Assembly (NCBI GenBank): GCA_910588195.1
Contig: CAJUPN010000001.1
Location: 124,001 to 188,000 of the forward strand
Direction of reading: 5' to 3'
DNA length: 64,000 nucleotides
Origin: an uncultured Bacilli bacterium
Lineage (GTDB): Bacteria; Bacillota_I; Bacilli_A; RF39; UBA660
Part shown: positions 34,620 to 42,162 of the stretch, piece after piece
Position numbering within the stretch: position 1 is the stretch's first letter
Layout of the letters: every line of letters begins with the position of its first letter
Made by a program: the position numbers and the translations under genes
The notes under the pieces: generated by a model
What the model was told of the DNA's origin: nothing
Seen by the model: the letters and a program-made list of their open reading frames with translations, nothing else
Databases searched by the model: none

Positions 34620-35627
34620 ATGAAAACTATTTTAACAGGTTTAAGACCTACAGGAAATTTACATTTAGGGCATTATTTTGGAGCTTGTGTTAATTATTTA
34701 AAATTACAAGATGAATATGACTTTTATTTAGAGATAGCTGATGTTCAAGGTTTAACTGACAATTTTTTTAATCCTGAAAAAGTTAGACATAATGTAAAAG
34801 AGATTACAATTGATTTATTATCAATTGGTTTAGATTCTAGCAAAGTTCATTTTTTTATTCAATCGAGAATTCCAGAAATTGCAGAACTAACTGTCTTTTA
34901 TTCAAATTTAGTAACTGTTGCTAGATTGCATAGAAATCCAACAGTTAAATCAGAAATTGCTCAGAAGAAAGAGATTTTTGGCAATGAAGGAGAATCTATT
35001 ACTTATGGATTTTTAGGATATCCAGTGAGTCAAGCTGCAGATATTACATGTTTTAATGGTGAATTAGTACCAGGGGGGGAGGATCAAATGCCTTTAGTGG
35101 AACAGTGTCGTGAGATTGTTAGAAAGTTTAATTCAATCTATGGAGATACTTTAAAGGAACCAGAGATTCTTTTATCGGAAAACAAACGTATTAAAGGTTT
35201 AGATGGAAACGATAAAATGGGTAAGAGTTTAGGAAATGCTATATATTTGGTGGACTCAGAAGAAGAAATAAGTAAAAAGATTATGGGGGCAGTTACAGAT
35301 GAAAATAAAATAAAGCGTGATGATCCTGCCAATCCTAATAAATGTATGGTTTATTATTATCACAAATTAGTTAACAATAAAGAAAATATTAATAAGGTTT
35401 GTGATGAATGTCAAAAAGGAACCCGTGGTTGTGTTCAATGTAAAAAAGAATTAATAGAATCTATGAATAATTTCTTAAGTGATTTTCGAGCAAAGCGAAA
35501 AGTTTATGAAGAAAATCCAGAATTAGTTGATAAAATACTTGCTGATGGCACAAGAGAAGCTTTAAAGAAAGCTAAAGAACAAATGGTTAAAGTTAAAAAA
35601 GCAATGAAGTTAGATTATGAAAATTAG
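34620..35627 (+). CDS. trpS: Tryptophanyl-tRNA synthetase, probable [4Fe-4S] type
   Basis: The 335-residue class I synthetase has the HIGH-type motif PTGNLHLGHYFGA, the Trp-specific region GGEDQMPLVEQ and KMSKS-type DKMGKSLGN. Cysteines C242, C261, C264, C271 and C274 lie in the anticodon region; C242-x21-C264-x6-C271-x2-C274 is very close to the C-x22-C-x6-C-x2-C [4Fe-4S] motif known in Thermotoga TrpRS. It charges tRNA-Trp. It is controlled by the upstream T-box, with SD AGAAGGAG before ATG 34620 and a terminator after. Identity is secure; the cluster is inferred. Confidence 0.96.
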   Translation: MKTILTGLRPTGNLHLGHYFGACVNYLKLQDEYDFYLEIADVQGLTDNFFNPEKVRHNVKEITIDLLSIGLDSSKVHFFIQSRIPEIAELTVFYSNLVTVARLHRNPTVKSEIAQKKEIFGNEGESITYGFLGYPVSQAADITCFNGELVPGGEDQMPLVEQCREIVRKFNSIYGDTLKEPEILLSENKRIKGLDGNDKMGKSLGNAIYLVDSEEEISKKIMGAVTDENKIKRDDPANPNKCMVYYYHKLVNNKENINKVCDECQKGTRGCVQCKKELIESMNNFLSDFRAKRKVYEENPELVDKILADGTREALKKAKEQMVKVKKAMKLDYEN

Positions 35628-35649
35628 GAAAATGTTTATTTTCCTTTTT
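35627..35649 (+). terminator. Intrinsic terminator of trpS
   Basis: GGAAAAT, loop GTTT, ATTTTCC, then five T. Confidence 0.85.
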
Positions 35650-35726
35650 GTTTACACTTAAAAAATTTCCTTTAATATTTAGATGTAATATTATATGTTA
35701 TAATTAGCTTAGAAAGGTGTATTTTT

Positions 35727-36266
35727 ATGAGAAAAAATATTATTGTTTTAGTAACAATTATTGTATTTTCTTCGTTTTTGTTTTTTAATATTTATGCGTT
35801 TTGTTCAAAAGAAAGTAAATATAATAATCCAAAAACAAGTACAACAAAAACAACTGTAGAGGCATCTAGTGAATTAATTCAGGATAAGATTTTAATAAAG
35901 GATGAAGAGAAGAATATTTATGTTCGAGAATTAATAAGTCATTTAGGTTTCACTATTAACATAATGGATAGTTATTTTAGTATTTCGCATATGTCTAATG
36001 GAGCACTTAAAATTAGTTTAGAAGATGCTGAAGAGAATTTTATTTTGATTGAGAAATTACAAGAAAATGTCTATTATAAAGAATATAAAGAACTTAATAC
36101 TAAAGAAATTGTAAAAGATAAGTGTTTGATTAATTATAAATTTTTAAAGGGAAGTGTTTTAACCTATTTAAAGATTACAAAGTCCGTAGATATTAATTCG
36201 CAAAAATTTGAAGAAATTAATGCCTATTTAGATTATATGATAAGTAGTTTAACTTTAACTAGTTAA
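35727..36266 (+). CDS. Membrane-anchored or secreted protein of unknown function
   Basis: The 179-residue protein has an N-terminal hydrophobic segment (residues 5-25), then a Thr/Ser-rich linker (PKTSTTKTTVEASS) and a small mixed alpha/beta domain with no motif I recognise (FTINIMDSYFSISHMSNG, then LEDAEENFILIEKL). The C-terminus of the 38834 protein has a similar small domain after a Thr-rich linker, so the two may be distantly related. The cysteine in YAFCSK does not fit a lipobox well. It has its own TATAAT promoter and a terminator. Confidence 0.6.
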   Translation: MRKNIIVLVTIIVFSSFLFFNIYAFCSKESKYNNPKTSTTKTTVEASSELIQDKILIKDEEKNIYVRELISHLGFTINIMDSYFSISHMSNGALKISLEDAEENFILIEKLQENVYYKEYKELNTKEIVKDKCLINYKFLKGSVLTYLKITKSVDINSQKFEEINAYLDYMISSLTLTS

Positions 36267-36300
36267 GTTAGTAAAGTAGATATTAAAATAGTATTATTTT

Positions 36301-36337
36301 AAAACCTCATTGTTTTATATCAACTGAGGTTTTATTA
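36301..36337 (+). terminator. Probable intrinsic terminator
   Basis: AAAACCTCA pairs with TGAGGTTTT around a 15-base loop, followed by a broken T-run. Confidence 0.65.
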
Positions 36338-36424
36338 CTTTTAAATATCTAATTATTTATTAATTTTTCTTTATTTTTCTTTAAAATTTTTATATAATTT
36401 AAGTGTTATGAAGAGGTGAATATT

Positions 36425-38068
36425 ATGACAGATAAAGAATTAGCAGATTTAATATTTCCAAATGTTACTAAGAGTGTAGAGGATTATGAAAAAATCTATC
36501 CTAAAAGAAATTTAAGCGAGGGTGCTAGAGTTACAAGATTTGCACCATCACCAACTGGATTCGTTCATATTGGAAATTTACTTCAAGCTTTAACTGACTT
36601 TTTATTAGCTAGAAATTCTGGTGGAGTATATTATTTGCGAAATGAAGATACAGATACAAAAAGAGAAGTTAATGAAGCTGTAGATAAAATCATGGAAACT
36701 CTTAATTATACTAATTTAGTGCCAGATGAATATGAGTATAGGGGAGAAATTGTAGGAAATTATGGACCTTATGTTCAAAGTGAAAGAAAAGAAATTTATC
36801 ATGCTTTTATAAAACATGCAATTGAAATTGGTAGAGCTTATCCTTGTTTTTGTTCAGCAGAGGAATTAGATGTTATGCGAAAAAAACAAGAAGCCAAGAA
36901 GGCACAACCAGGGTATTATGGTGCTTGGGCTAAATGTCGTGATTTAACTAATGAGGAAAGAGCTGAAAGAATAAAAAATGGTGAATCGTACGTTATTAGA
37001 TTTAAAAGTATGGGAAATCCAAATAGAAAAGTAAAATATAATGATTTAGTTACAGGATTAATAGAATTTCCAGAGAATAATAATGATATGGTAATTATGA
37101 AATCTAGTGACCTTTTACCAACATATCATTTTGCACATTTAGTAGATGATCATTTAATGCGTACTACTCATGTTGTAAGAGGACAAGAATGGTTACCCAG
37201 TGTACCTTTACATATTGAATTATTTCAAGCTTTTGGTTTTGAACAACCTGATTATATTCACAATTCTTTACTTTTAAAGCAAGATGGTGATGTAAGAAGA
37301 AAAATAAGTAAAAGAAAAGATCCAGAGGCTTTGATGTCTTATTATATTGAAAAAGGTTATCCAAGTATTTCTGTAATAGAATCTCTTATGACAATCTTAA
37401 ACAGTAATTATGAAGAGTGGAGAGATGAACATCCAGATGTATCATTTTTAGAGTTCCCATTTAATCCTGCAAAGGTTGGAACTACTGGAGCTTTATATGA
37501 TTTAGAAAAATTAGATAATATTTCTAAAAATATTATTTCTAAGATGACTAAAGAAGAAGTTTATGAAGAGTTATCTAAATACACTGAAGTTTATGATAAA
37601 GATTTTTATGAGATAATTACTGCTAATCCTGATTATACAAAAAGTATTTTAAATATTGAAAGAGAACAAGAAAAGCCAAGAAAAGATTATGCTTGTTGGA
37701 TGGATGTAAAAGAGTCAATATGGTATATGTTTGATAAACTTTATAAACCAGAAAGTTTTGAATGGAAAAATGTAGTTGATAAAGAAGAAATAAAAAATAT
37801 ACTTAATACTTATATGGAAAAATATTATGATGAATCTGATGATAAAGATACTTGGTTTAATAAAGTTAAAGAATTAACTAAAGAATTGGGATATGCTGAT
37901 AATATGAAAGAATATAAAGCAAATCCAGAAAATTACAAAGGTAATGTATCTGACATATCTACTGTTATAAGAGTTGCTGTTACTAGTAAGAGTCAAACTC
38001 CAGATCTTTACTTTATTTTAAAATTATTAGGTAAAAAACGTATAATAGAAAGGATTAATAATTTATAA
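36425..38068 (+). CDS. gltX: Glutamyl-tRNA synthetase
   Basis: From ATG 36425 (SD AAGAGGTGA) the protein has 547 residues. The class I motifs are TRFAPSPTGFVHIGNL and KISKRKDP. The catalytic core also shows YLRNEDTDTKRE and a GQEWLPSVPLHIELF block. It is longer and more divergent than the standard GluRS of about 480 residues, with an altered region around 300-350. It charges tRNA-Glu, and in organisms without GlnRS also tRNA-Gln; a gltX of this kind with GatCAB would be normal for Bacillota. It is monocistronic, closed by a strong hairpin. Confidence 0.92.
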   Translation: MTDKELADLIFPNVTKSVEDYEKIYPKRNLSEGARVTRFAPSPTGFVHIGNLLQALTDFLLARNSGGVYYLRNEDTDTKREVNEAVDKIMETLNYTNLVPDEYEYRGEIVGNYGPYVQSERKEIYHAFIKHAIEIGRAYPCFCSAEELDVMRKKQEAKKAQPGYYGAWAKCRDLTNEERAERIKNGESYVIRFKSMGNPNRKVKYNDLVTGLIEFPENNNDMVIMKSSDLLPTYHFAHLVDDHLMRTTHVVRGQEWLPSVPLHIELFQAFGFEQPDYIHNSLLLKQDGDVRRKISKRKDPEALMSYYIEKGYPSISVIESLMTILNSNYEEWRDEHPDVSFLEFPFNPAKVGTTGALYDLEKLDNISKNIISKMTKEEVYEELSKYTEVYDKDFYEIITANPDYTKSILNIEREQEKPRKDYACWMDVKESIWYMFDKLYKPESFEWKNVVDKEEIKNILNTYMEKYYDESDDKDTWFNKVKELTKELGYADNMKEYKANPENYKGNVSDISTVIRVAVTSKSQTPDLYFILKLLGKKRIIERINNL

Positions 38069-38100
38069 TAAGTATAGTTATTTTAATTATTGTTTTATAA

Positions 38101-38127
38101 AATCCACTTAATATAAGTGGATTTTTT
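38101..38127 (+). terminator. Intrinsic terminator of gltX
   Basis: AATCCACTTA and TAAGTGGATT pair around ATA, followed by TTTT. Confidence 0.85.
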
Positions 38128-38275
38128 ATGTTGGCTACAATATTCAACAACTTTTTCTAGAAAGTCGCGTTATTATACACAACCGAGAAGCAGAAAAGAT
38201 GTTTATCACTTTCTTAATACCTTGGGTGAAAAATTCAGGGAGGGTTTGGTTTCATAAAGTAAAGAAGGTGATATA

Positions 38276-38347
38276 GTGATCAATATTAAAGATTTAACAA
38301 TTTTTGCTCTAGTGATTACTATTTTGTTACTAATTTTATTTAGATAA
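38276..38347 (+). CDS. Putative 23-residue membrane toxin, copy 2
   Basis: GTG 38276 follows AAGAAGG (38262-38268) by 7 bases. The peptide starts MINIKDLTIFALVITIL and continues hydrophobic to a final Arg. It has the same length and charge layout as copy 1 but little sequence identity, as expected of fast-evolving type I toxins. Confidence 0.6.
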   Translation: MINIKDLTIFALVITILLLILFR

Positions 38348-38428
38348 CAAAAAACATCCTTATTCTTCTGAATAAAGATGTGCCCCATGTGGTAAGCATC
38401 ATACCCAAGAGATAATCTGCTTCTCACT
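38345..38428 (-). ncRNA. Predicted antisense antitoxin RNA, copy 2
   Basis: Minus-strand TTGTAT (38459-38464) and TATAAT (38435-38440) are 18 bases apart. The RNA would end at a 12-bp stem (38354-38381) followed by T. One stem position pairs as U-G only on the minus strand (it is C-A on the plus strand), which supports the antisense direction. Confidence 0.6.
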
Positions 38429-38491
38429 AATTAAATTATATCACAAAAATAATAGATTATACAAGTTTACATTATCATGTGAAAATATGAC

Positions 38492-38520
38492 TTGACAAGA
38501 CGATTAGGTATTGCTAAAAA
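38492..38520 (+). promoter_or_regulatory. Promoter of the 48-codon gene
   Basis: TTGACA at 38492-38497, 17 bases, then TGC-TAAAAA (extended -10 like) ending 38520. Confidence 0.55.
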
Positions 38521-38568
38521 AAGTTATGATTAAAGTAGGGAAGTACGCCTAAAAGAAAGGAATAATTT

Positions 38569-38715
38569 ATGAAAGGAAAGAATCTAATTTTATTTGTGTT
38601 ATTGTTGGCAATCGGGTTTGCTACAGTATCATCAACACTTATATTAAATGGTATACTTAAACAGGGTAGAAATAATATGTCAGATGATGAAATTATTATA
38701 GAAAAGAATTTTTAG
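38569..38715 (+). CDS. 48-residue stand-alone copy of the surface N-terminal module
   Basis: The peptide has a membrane segment LILFVLLLAIGFATVSSTLI, then LNGILKQGRNN and a short acidic tail. The first 35 residues closely match the N-termini of the 23866, 30026 and 63064 surface proteins (IGFA-x-V/I-x-S-x-L-x-I-x-G). It has its own promoter, AGAAAGG SD and terminator, so it may be a real small membrane protein; the alternative is a gene remnant left after loss of the outer domain. Too short to carry any enzymatic function. Confidence 0.6.
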   Translation: MKGKNLILFVLLLAIGFATVSSTLILNGILKQGRNNMSDDEIIIEKNF

Positions 38716-38720
38716 AAATT

Positions 38721-38748
38721 AGATATCTTTTTATGAGATGTCTTTTTT
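38721..38748 (+). terminator. Intrinsic terminator
   Basis: AGATATCT and AGATGTCT (one G-U) pair around a 7-base loop, followed by six T. Confidence 0.75.
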
Positions 38749-38833
38749 CTTTACATAGATGGTTTAAGAAAAAAATATTCGGGTTATATTTTATGTTATA
38801 ATTATTTTTAATAGATGGTAAGAGGTGTTTATG

Positions 38834-39634
38834 ATGGCTTGTCAAAAGTGTGGTAGTATAATTCAAGATGGTCTTTCTATATGCCCCGTTTGTAGGGCTG
38901 ATTTGACTATCCAAAGTAACTATAAAAAAGTAGAAAATATAGTTAATAATGATAATAACAGTTCAAAAAACCAAACTGTAGTTATACCTTCAAGGAAAAA
39001 ATCGAAAGTAATCTATATAGTTATAGTAATAGTTTTAATACTTGCTATATTTGCTTTTTTCTTATTTAATTTTTTTAAATTTGGTAAAAATCAAAATAAT
39101 GATGCTCCAAAGGATATAAATACAGTCAATAAAGAAAATGTAACGACAAGTTCTAAAACAACAACAACAACGACAACTAAAAAGGTTGAAGAATCTATTA
39201 TATCAGGAGATAAAATAACTGTAAGTGGTGATAATTATACAGTTCCATTAGGTTTTGAAGTTAGATCAAGTACTGAAACGGAAATGTGGGACTATTATCT
39301 TATAAGAGTTTCGGCAGATGCAATGATTGGATTTAAAGTTATAAAAGAAGAGGTAAGTCTTGATGTTTTATTAGAAAGTATGTTAAGTCAATATGATTTA
39401 ACTAAGAATAATATTTCTTGTGATAAGACACTATTTGAATATGAAGGAATTAAATATTATAAAATTGTCCATGTAGAAGAAATATCTAAAAAAGAAAGTA
39501 TAACACACAATGAATTAATTTTAGAAATAGATAATAATGTCTATGCCAATGTATATCTTTATAATGTAGATTCCTATGGCGAACAAAATTATATGCAAAC
39601 ACTTTTTAAATTTATAAAAAGCAGAAATAATTAA
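38834..39634 (+). CDS. Zinc-ribbon membrane protein
   Basis: From ATG 38834 the protein has 266 residues. It opens with a zinc ribbon, C-x2-C in ACQKCGS and C-x2-C in CPVCRA, on the cytoplasmic side, then one membrane helix (about residues 62-85), a Thr-rich linker (SSKTTTTTTTKK) and an extracellular domain of about 140 residues (DNYTVPLGFEVRSS). This is the common zinc-ribbon/TM/outer-domain plan of Bacillota envelope proteins whose role is mostly unknown. ATG 38831 is an equally possible start. It directly precedes sigG, with only a 56-base gap containing a hairpin. Confidence 0.75.
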   Translation: MACQKCGSIIQDGLSICPVCRADLTIQSNYKKVENIVNNDNNSSKNQTVVIPSRKKSKVIYIVIVIVLILAIFAFFLFNFFKFGKNQNNDAPKDINTVNKENVTTSSKTTTTTTTKKVEESIISGDKITVSGDNYTVPLGFEVRSSTETEMWDYYLIRVSADAMIGFKVIKEEVSLDVLLESMLSQYDLTKNNISCDKTLFEYEGIKYYKIVHVEEISKKESITHNELILEIDNNVYANVYLYNVDSYGEQNYMQTLFKFIKSRNN

Positions 39635-39653
39635 ATATTGAATAAGATTTGGT

Positions 39654-39689
39654 AAATCATCCCATTATTAAGTTAAAGGGATGATTTTT
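39654..39689 (+). promoter_or_regulatory. Hairpin with terminator features that overlaps the sigG SD
   Basis: AAATCATCCC (39654-39663) pairs perfectly over 10 bp with GGGATGATTT (39678-39687), then TT. The SD AAAGGG (39675-39680) is at the loop/3' arm junction and ATG follows at 39691. The hairpin can end upstream transcripts and, if formed in sigG mRNA, would hide the SD. Confidence 0.7.
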
Positions 39690-39690
39690 A

Positions 39691-40467
39691 ATGAGCAAAT
39701 ATAAGGTAAATATAACAGGAATTGATACTTCTAGTTTAAAGGTATTAACTAAGCCAGAAATTGATGAACTAATGCATCTTTATAAAATGGGAGATGAAGA
39801 GGCTAAAACACAAATAATAAATGGAAATTTAAAATTGGTATTATCAATCATTAACAAATATAATAATGGAAAAAATGATATGAATGATTTATTTCAAATT
39901 GGTTGTGTTGGTTTAATAAAGGCCGTTGAAAACTTTGATGAGTCTTATGGTGTTATGTTTTCAACTTATGCAGTTCCCTTAATACTTGGTGAAGTAAAGA
40001 GATATATAAGAGATTCTACAAGTATTAGAATTACAAGAAGTGTAAGAGATAGAGCTTACCAAATAATGAAATATAAAGATGAATATTTAACTATCCATGG
40101 GGTAGAGCCAACAAATGATGAAATAATTAAAGACTTAGAGATAACTGAGTATGAGCTTGCAAATGCAATGGATTCTTTAAAAGAACCAGTTAGTATATAT
40201 GAACCAATCTATAATGATGGAGGAGATACAATTTATATACTTGATCAGTTAGCTGATAAAAAAGAATTAGAGGAAAAGAAAGATGATCTTATTCAGTTAA
40301 GAAAAGCTTTAACTAAATTAAGAAAACGTGAGAAGGATATTTTAATTGATCGATATATAATTGGTAAGACACAGATGGAGTTAGCAAGTGAAATGGGTGT
40401 TAGTCAAGCTCAAATATCGAGAATTGAAAAAACAGCAATTAATAATATGAAAAAATTGATAAGATAA
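39691..40467 (+). CDS. sigG: Sporulation sigma factor SigG (late forespore)
   Basis: The 258-residue protein is a sigma-70 family member without region 1. KVNITGIDTSSLKVL at the N-terminus is the SigG-type leader. Region 2 has NGNLKLVLSIINKYNN, DLFQIGCVGLIKAVENFD and FSTYAVPLILGEVKRYIRD. Region 3 lies around 120-180 and region 4 ends with TQMELASEMGVSQAQISRIEK. SigG drives late forespore genes in endospore formers. The YlmC gene next to it matches Bacillus synteny. A hairpin overlaps its SD; no sigma-F promoter was recognised upstream. Presence implies sporulation or its recent loss. Confidence 0.92.
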   Translation: MSKYKVNITGIDTSSLKVLTKPEIDELMHLYKMGDEEAKTQIINGNLKLVLSIINKYNNGKNDMNDLFQIGCVGLIKAVENFDESYGVMFSTYAVPLILGEVKRYIRDSTSIRITRSVRDRAYQIMKYKDEYLTIHGVEPTNDEIIKDLEITEYELANAMDSLKEPVSIYEPIYNDGGDTIYILDQLADKKELEEKKDDLIQLRKALTKLRKREKDILIDRYIIGKTQMELASEMGVSQAQISRIEKTAINNMKKLIR

Positions 40468-40470
40468 ATA

Positions 40471-40497
40471 AGTATAGTGTTAACTGTACTTTTTTTA
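40471..40497 (+). terminator. Intrinsic terminator of sigG
   Basis: AGTATAGT and ACTGTACT pair (one U-G) around GTTA, followed by seven T. Confidence 0.8.
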
Positions 40498-40530
40498 AGA
40501 TTTATAAATAAAATTTAAATAGGTGAAGTT

Positions 40531-40758
40531 ATGCGTATAAGTGATTTACAAACTAAAGATGTAATTAATCAAGGGGATGGAAGAAATATTGGAAGAATAA
40601 TTGATATGGATATTAATGAAGATGGATCTATTAATTATTTTATTGTGGAACCAAAAAAGATTATGAAAAAACTTAATATATATAACAGTGAAACAAATAT
40701 AAATATAAAACAAATAGTTAAGATAGGTGAAGATGTAATACTTGTAGATTTGAGGTAA
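40531..40758 (+). CDS. YlmC/YmxH family PRC-barrel protein
   Basis: The 75-residue protein is a single PRC-barrel: MRISDLQTKDVINQGDGRNIGRI, then INEDGSINYFIVEP and QIVKIGEDVILVDL. This is the YlmC/YmxH family, a small conserved gene found near sigG in Bacillus and Clostridium and linked to sporulation, though its mechanism is unknown. SD AGGTGAAG lies before the ATG. The lspA gene follows after 28 bases with its own SD, so an operon with lspA-rluD is likely. Confidence 0.85.
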   Translation: MRISDLQTKDVINQGDGRNIGRIIDMDINEDGSINYFIVEPKKIMKKLNIYNSETNINIKQIVKIGEDVILVDLR

Positions 40759-40786
40759 ATAAGATATAATTTAGAGGGTGTCTTAT

Positions 40787-41269
40787 ATGAATAAGAAAAT
40801 AGTTATTATTTCAACAATTATGTTAATATTAGACCAAATAACGAAAGCAATAATTCAAATAAATAATGTTCATTTGAATTTGATATCTAATTTTTTTAAG
40901 TTTAATTATTATGAAAATACAGGTGCAGCATTTAGTATTATGGAAGGTAAAGTAAGTGTTCTTATCTTGATTTCTGCTATAATGTTAGTTATTATTTATA
41001 GTATGACTTTTTCTTATGAAGAGGGAAAAACTACGAATATAGCTTTTGGCTTGTTGTTTGGTGGAGTATTTGGAAATTTAGTTGATCGTGTCTTTTGTGG
41101 ATTTGTAAGAGATTTTATTGATATAGATTTATTTGGTTATAATTTTCCAGTATTTAATATAGCAGATGTATCTATTGTTATTGGAGTTTTATTAATCCTA
41201 ATGGTTACATTAAAAGGAGAAATTAAGAATGGTATTAAAAGTAGAGGAAGAAGAAAAGGAAAGAATTGA
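40787..41269 (+). CDS. lspA: Signal peptidase II (lipoprotein signal peptidase)
   Basis: From ATG 40787 (SD AGAGGGTG) the protein has 160 residues and four membrane spans. Conserved blocks are NYYENTGAAFSI, then VRDFIDI with catalytic D109 and FNIADVSI with catalytic D127. It removes the signal peptide of diacylated prolipoproteins. The GTG at 40778 lies within the SD and was not used. It overlaps rluD by 41 bases, the usual lspA-rluD pairing in Bacillota. The C-terminal KSRGRRKGKN tail is cytoplasmic and basic. Confidence 0.95.
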   Translation: MNKKIVIISTIMLILDQITKAIIQINNVHLNLISNFFKFNYYENTGAAFSIMEGKVSVLILISAIMLVIIYSMTFSYEEGKTTNIAFGLLFGGVFGNLVDRVFCGFVRDFIDIDLFGYNFPVFNIADVSIVIGVLLILMVTLKGEIKNGIKSRGRRKGKN

Positions 41270-42122
41270 TAAGTATTTAGCTAAACATTTAGATTATTCT
41301 AGGAGTTTAATTGCCAAAATGCTAGAAGATGAATTTATTTTAGTTAATGGAAAAAAGATAAAAGCTAATTATGTCGTAAAAGAGAATGATGAAATATCTA
41401 TAAAAGATGGTTATGTTGAAGAAATAGATATTAAACCAGAGAATATACCAATTAACATTATATATGAAGATAATGATATTATTATTGTTAATAAAGAAAG
41501 TGGTATGGTTGTTCACCCTGGTAGTGGAAATTTTAGTGGAACATTAGTTAATGCTTTGATGTATTATACTAATAATTTATCAGATATAAATGGCGAAGTT
41601 AGACCTGGAGTAGTACATAGAATAGATAAGGATACTTCAGGAATAATGATAGTTGCTAAAAATAATAAAGCTCATGAAGTTTTAGCTGATATGTTAAGTA
41701 AACATGAGATAAATAGAGAATATGTAGCTCTTTTAAAGGGTGAGTTTATGCATGATACAGCAACTATTGATGCTCCAATTGGTAGAGATAAAACAGATCG
41801 TAAAAAGATGACCGTTACTGCTGATGGATCTAAAAAGGCAATTACACATTTGAAAGTTTTAGAAAGATATAAAGGATATACTTTGGTTAGACTTTCATTA
41901 GAAACAGGAAGAACACATCAAATAAGAGTACATATGAATTATATTGGCTATCCAATTTATAATGATCCAGTTTATACTAGCAGTTCTGCAAGTGAATTTG
42001 GACAATTTTTACATTCTGCTAGTATTGATTTTGTTCATCCAATAACAAAACAAAGTTTACATTTTGATTGTGAACTTCCTGAAACTTTTAAGAATTTTTT
42101 AGATACGCTAGAAAAGAAATAA
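41229..42122 (+). CDS. rluD: RluD-type 23S rRNA pseudouridine synthase
   Basis: The 297-residue protein has an N-terminal S4 RNA-binding domain (ERIDKYLAKHLDYSRSLIAKML) and a pseudouridine synthase core. The catalytic Asp is in HRIDKDTSGIMIVAKN, with GRTHQIRVHM and the YEDNDIIIVNKESGMVVHPG block also present. It modifies uridines in 23S rRNA helix 69 (RluD) or a related site. It starts inside lspA, so translation is coupled. The RluA/C/D split cannot be fixed by eye. Confidence 0.92.
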   Translation: MVLKVEEEEKERIDKYLAKHLDYSRSLIAKMLEDEFILVNGKKIKANYVVKENDEISIKDGYVEEIDIKPENIPINIIYEDNDIIIVNKESGMVVHPGSGNFSGTLVNALMYYTNNLSDINGEVRPGVVHRIDKDTSGIMIVAKNNKAHEVLADMLSKHEINREYVALLKGEFMHDTATIDAPIGRDKTDRKKMTVTADGSKKAITHLKVLERYKGYTLVRLSLETGRTHQIRVHMNYIGYPIYNDPVYTSSSASEFGQFLHSASIDFVHPITKQSLHFDCELPETFKNFLDTLEKK

Positions 42123-42162
42123 GAAATGTGCAATAATACATATTATGAAAGGGAGAAGTATA

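Larger units (their letters stand above)
38140..38465. other. Type I toxin-antitoxin-like locus, copy 2
   Basis: It has the same parts in the same order as 18995-19303: a promoter region with TTCAACAA and TTATTATACACAACCGAGA, a 5' leader, AAGAAGG SD, a 23-codon hydrophobic peptide and an antisense promoter with an identical 18-base spacer. 5' blocks GAGAAGCAGA and CTTGGGT recur as reverse complements (TCTGCTTCTC, ACCCAAG) at the 3' end. The bases in these blocks differ from copy 1 but change together, which supports RNA pairing. Confidence 0.7.
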
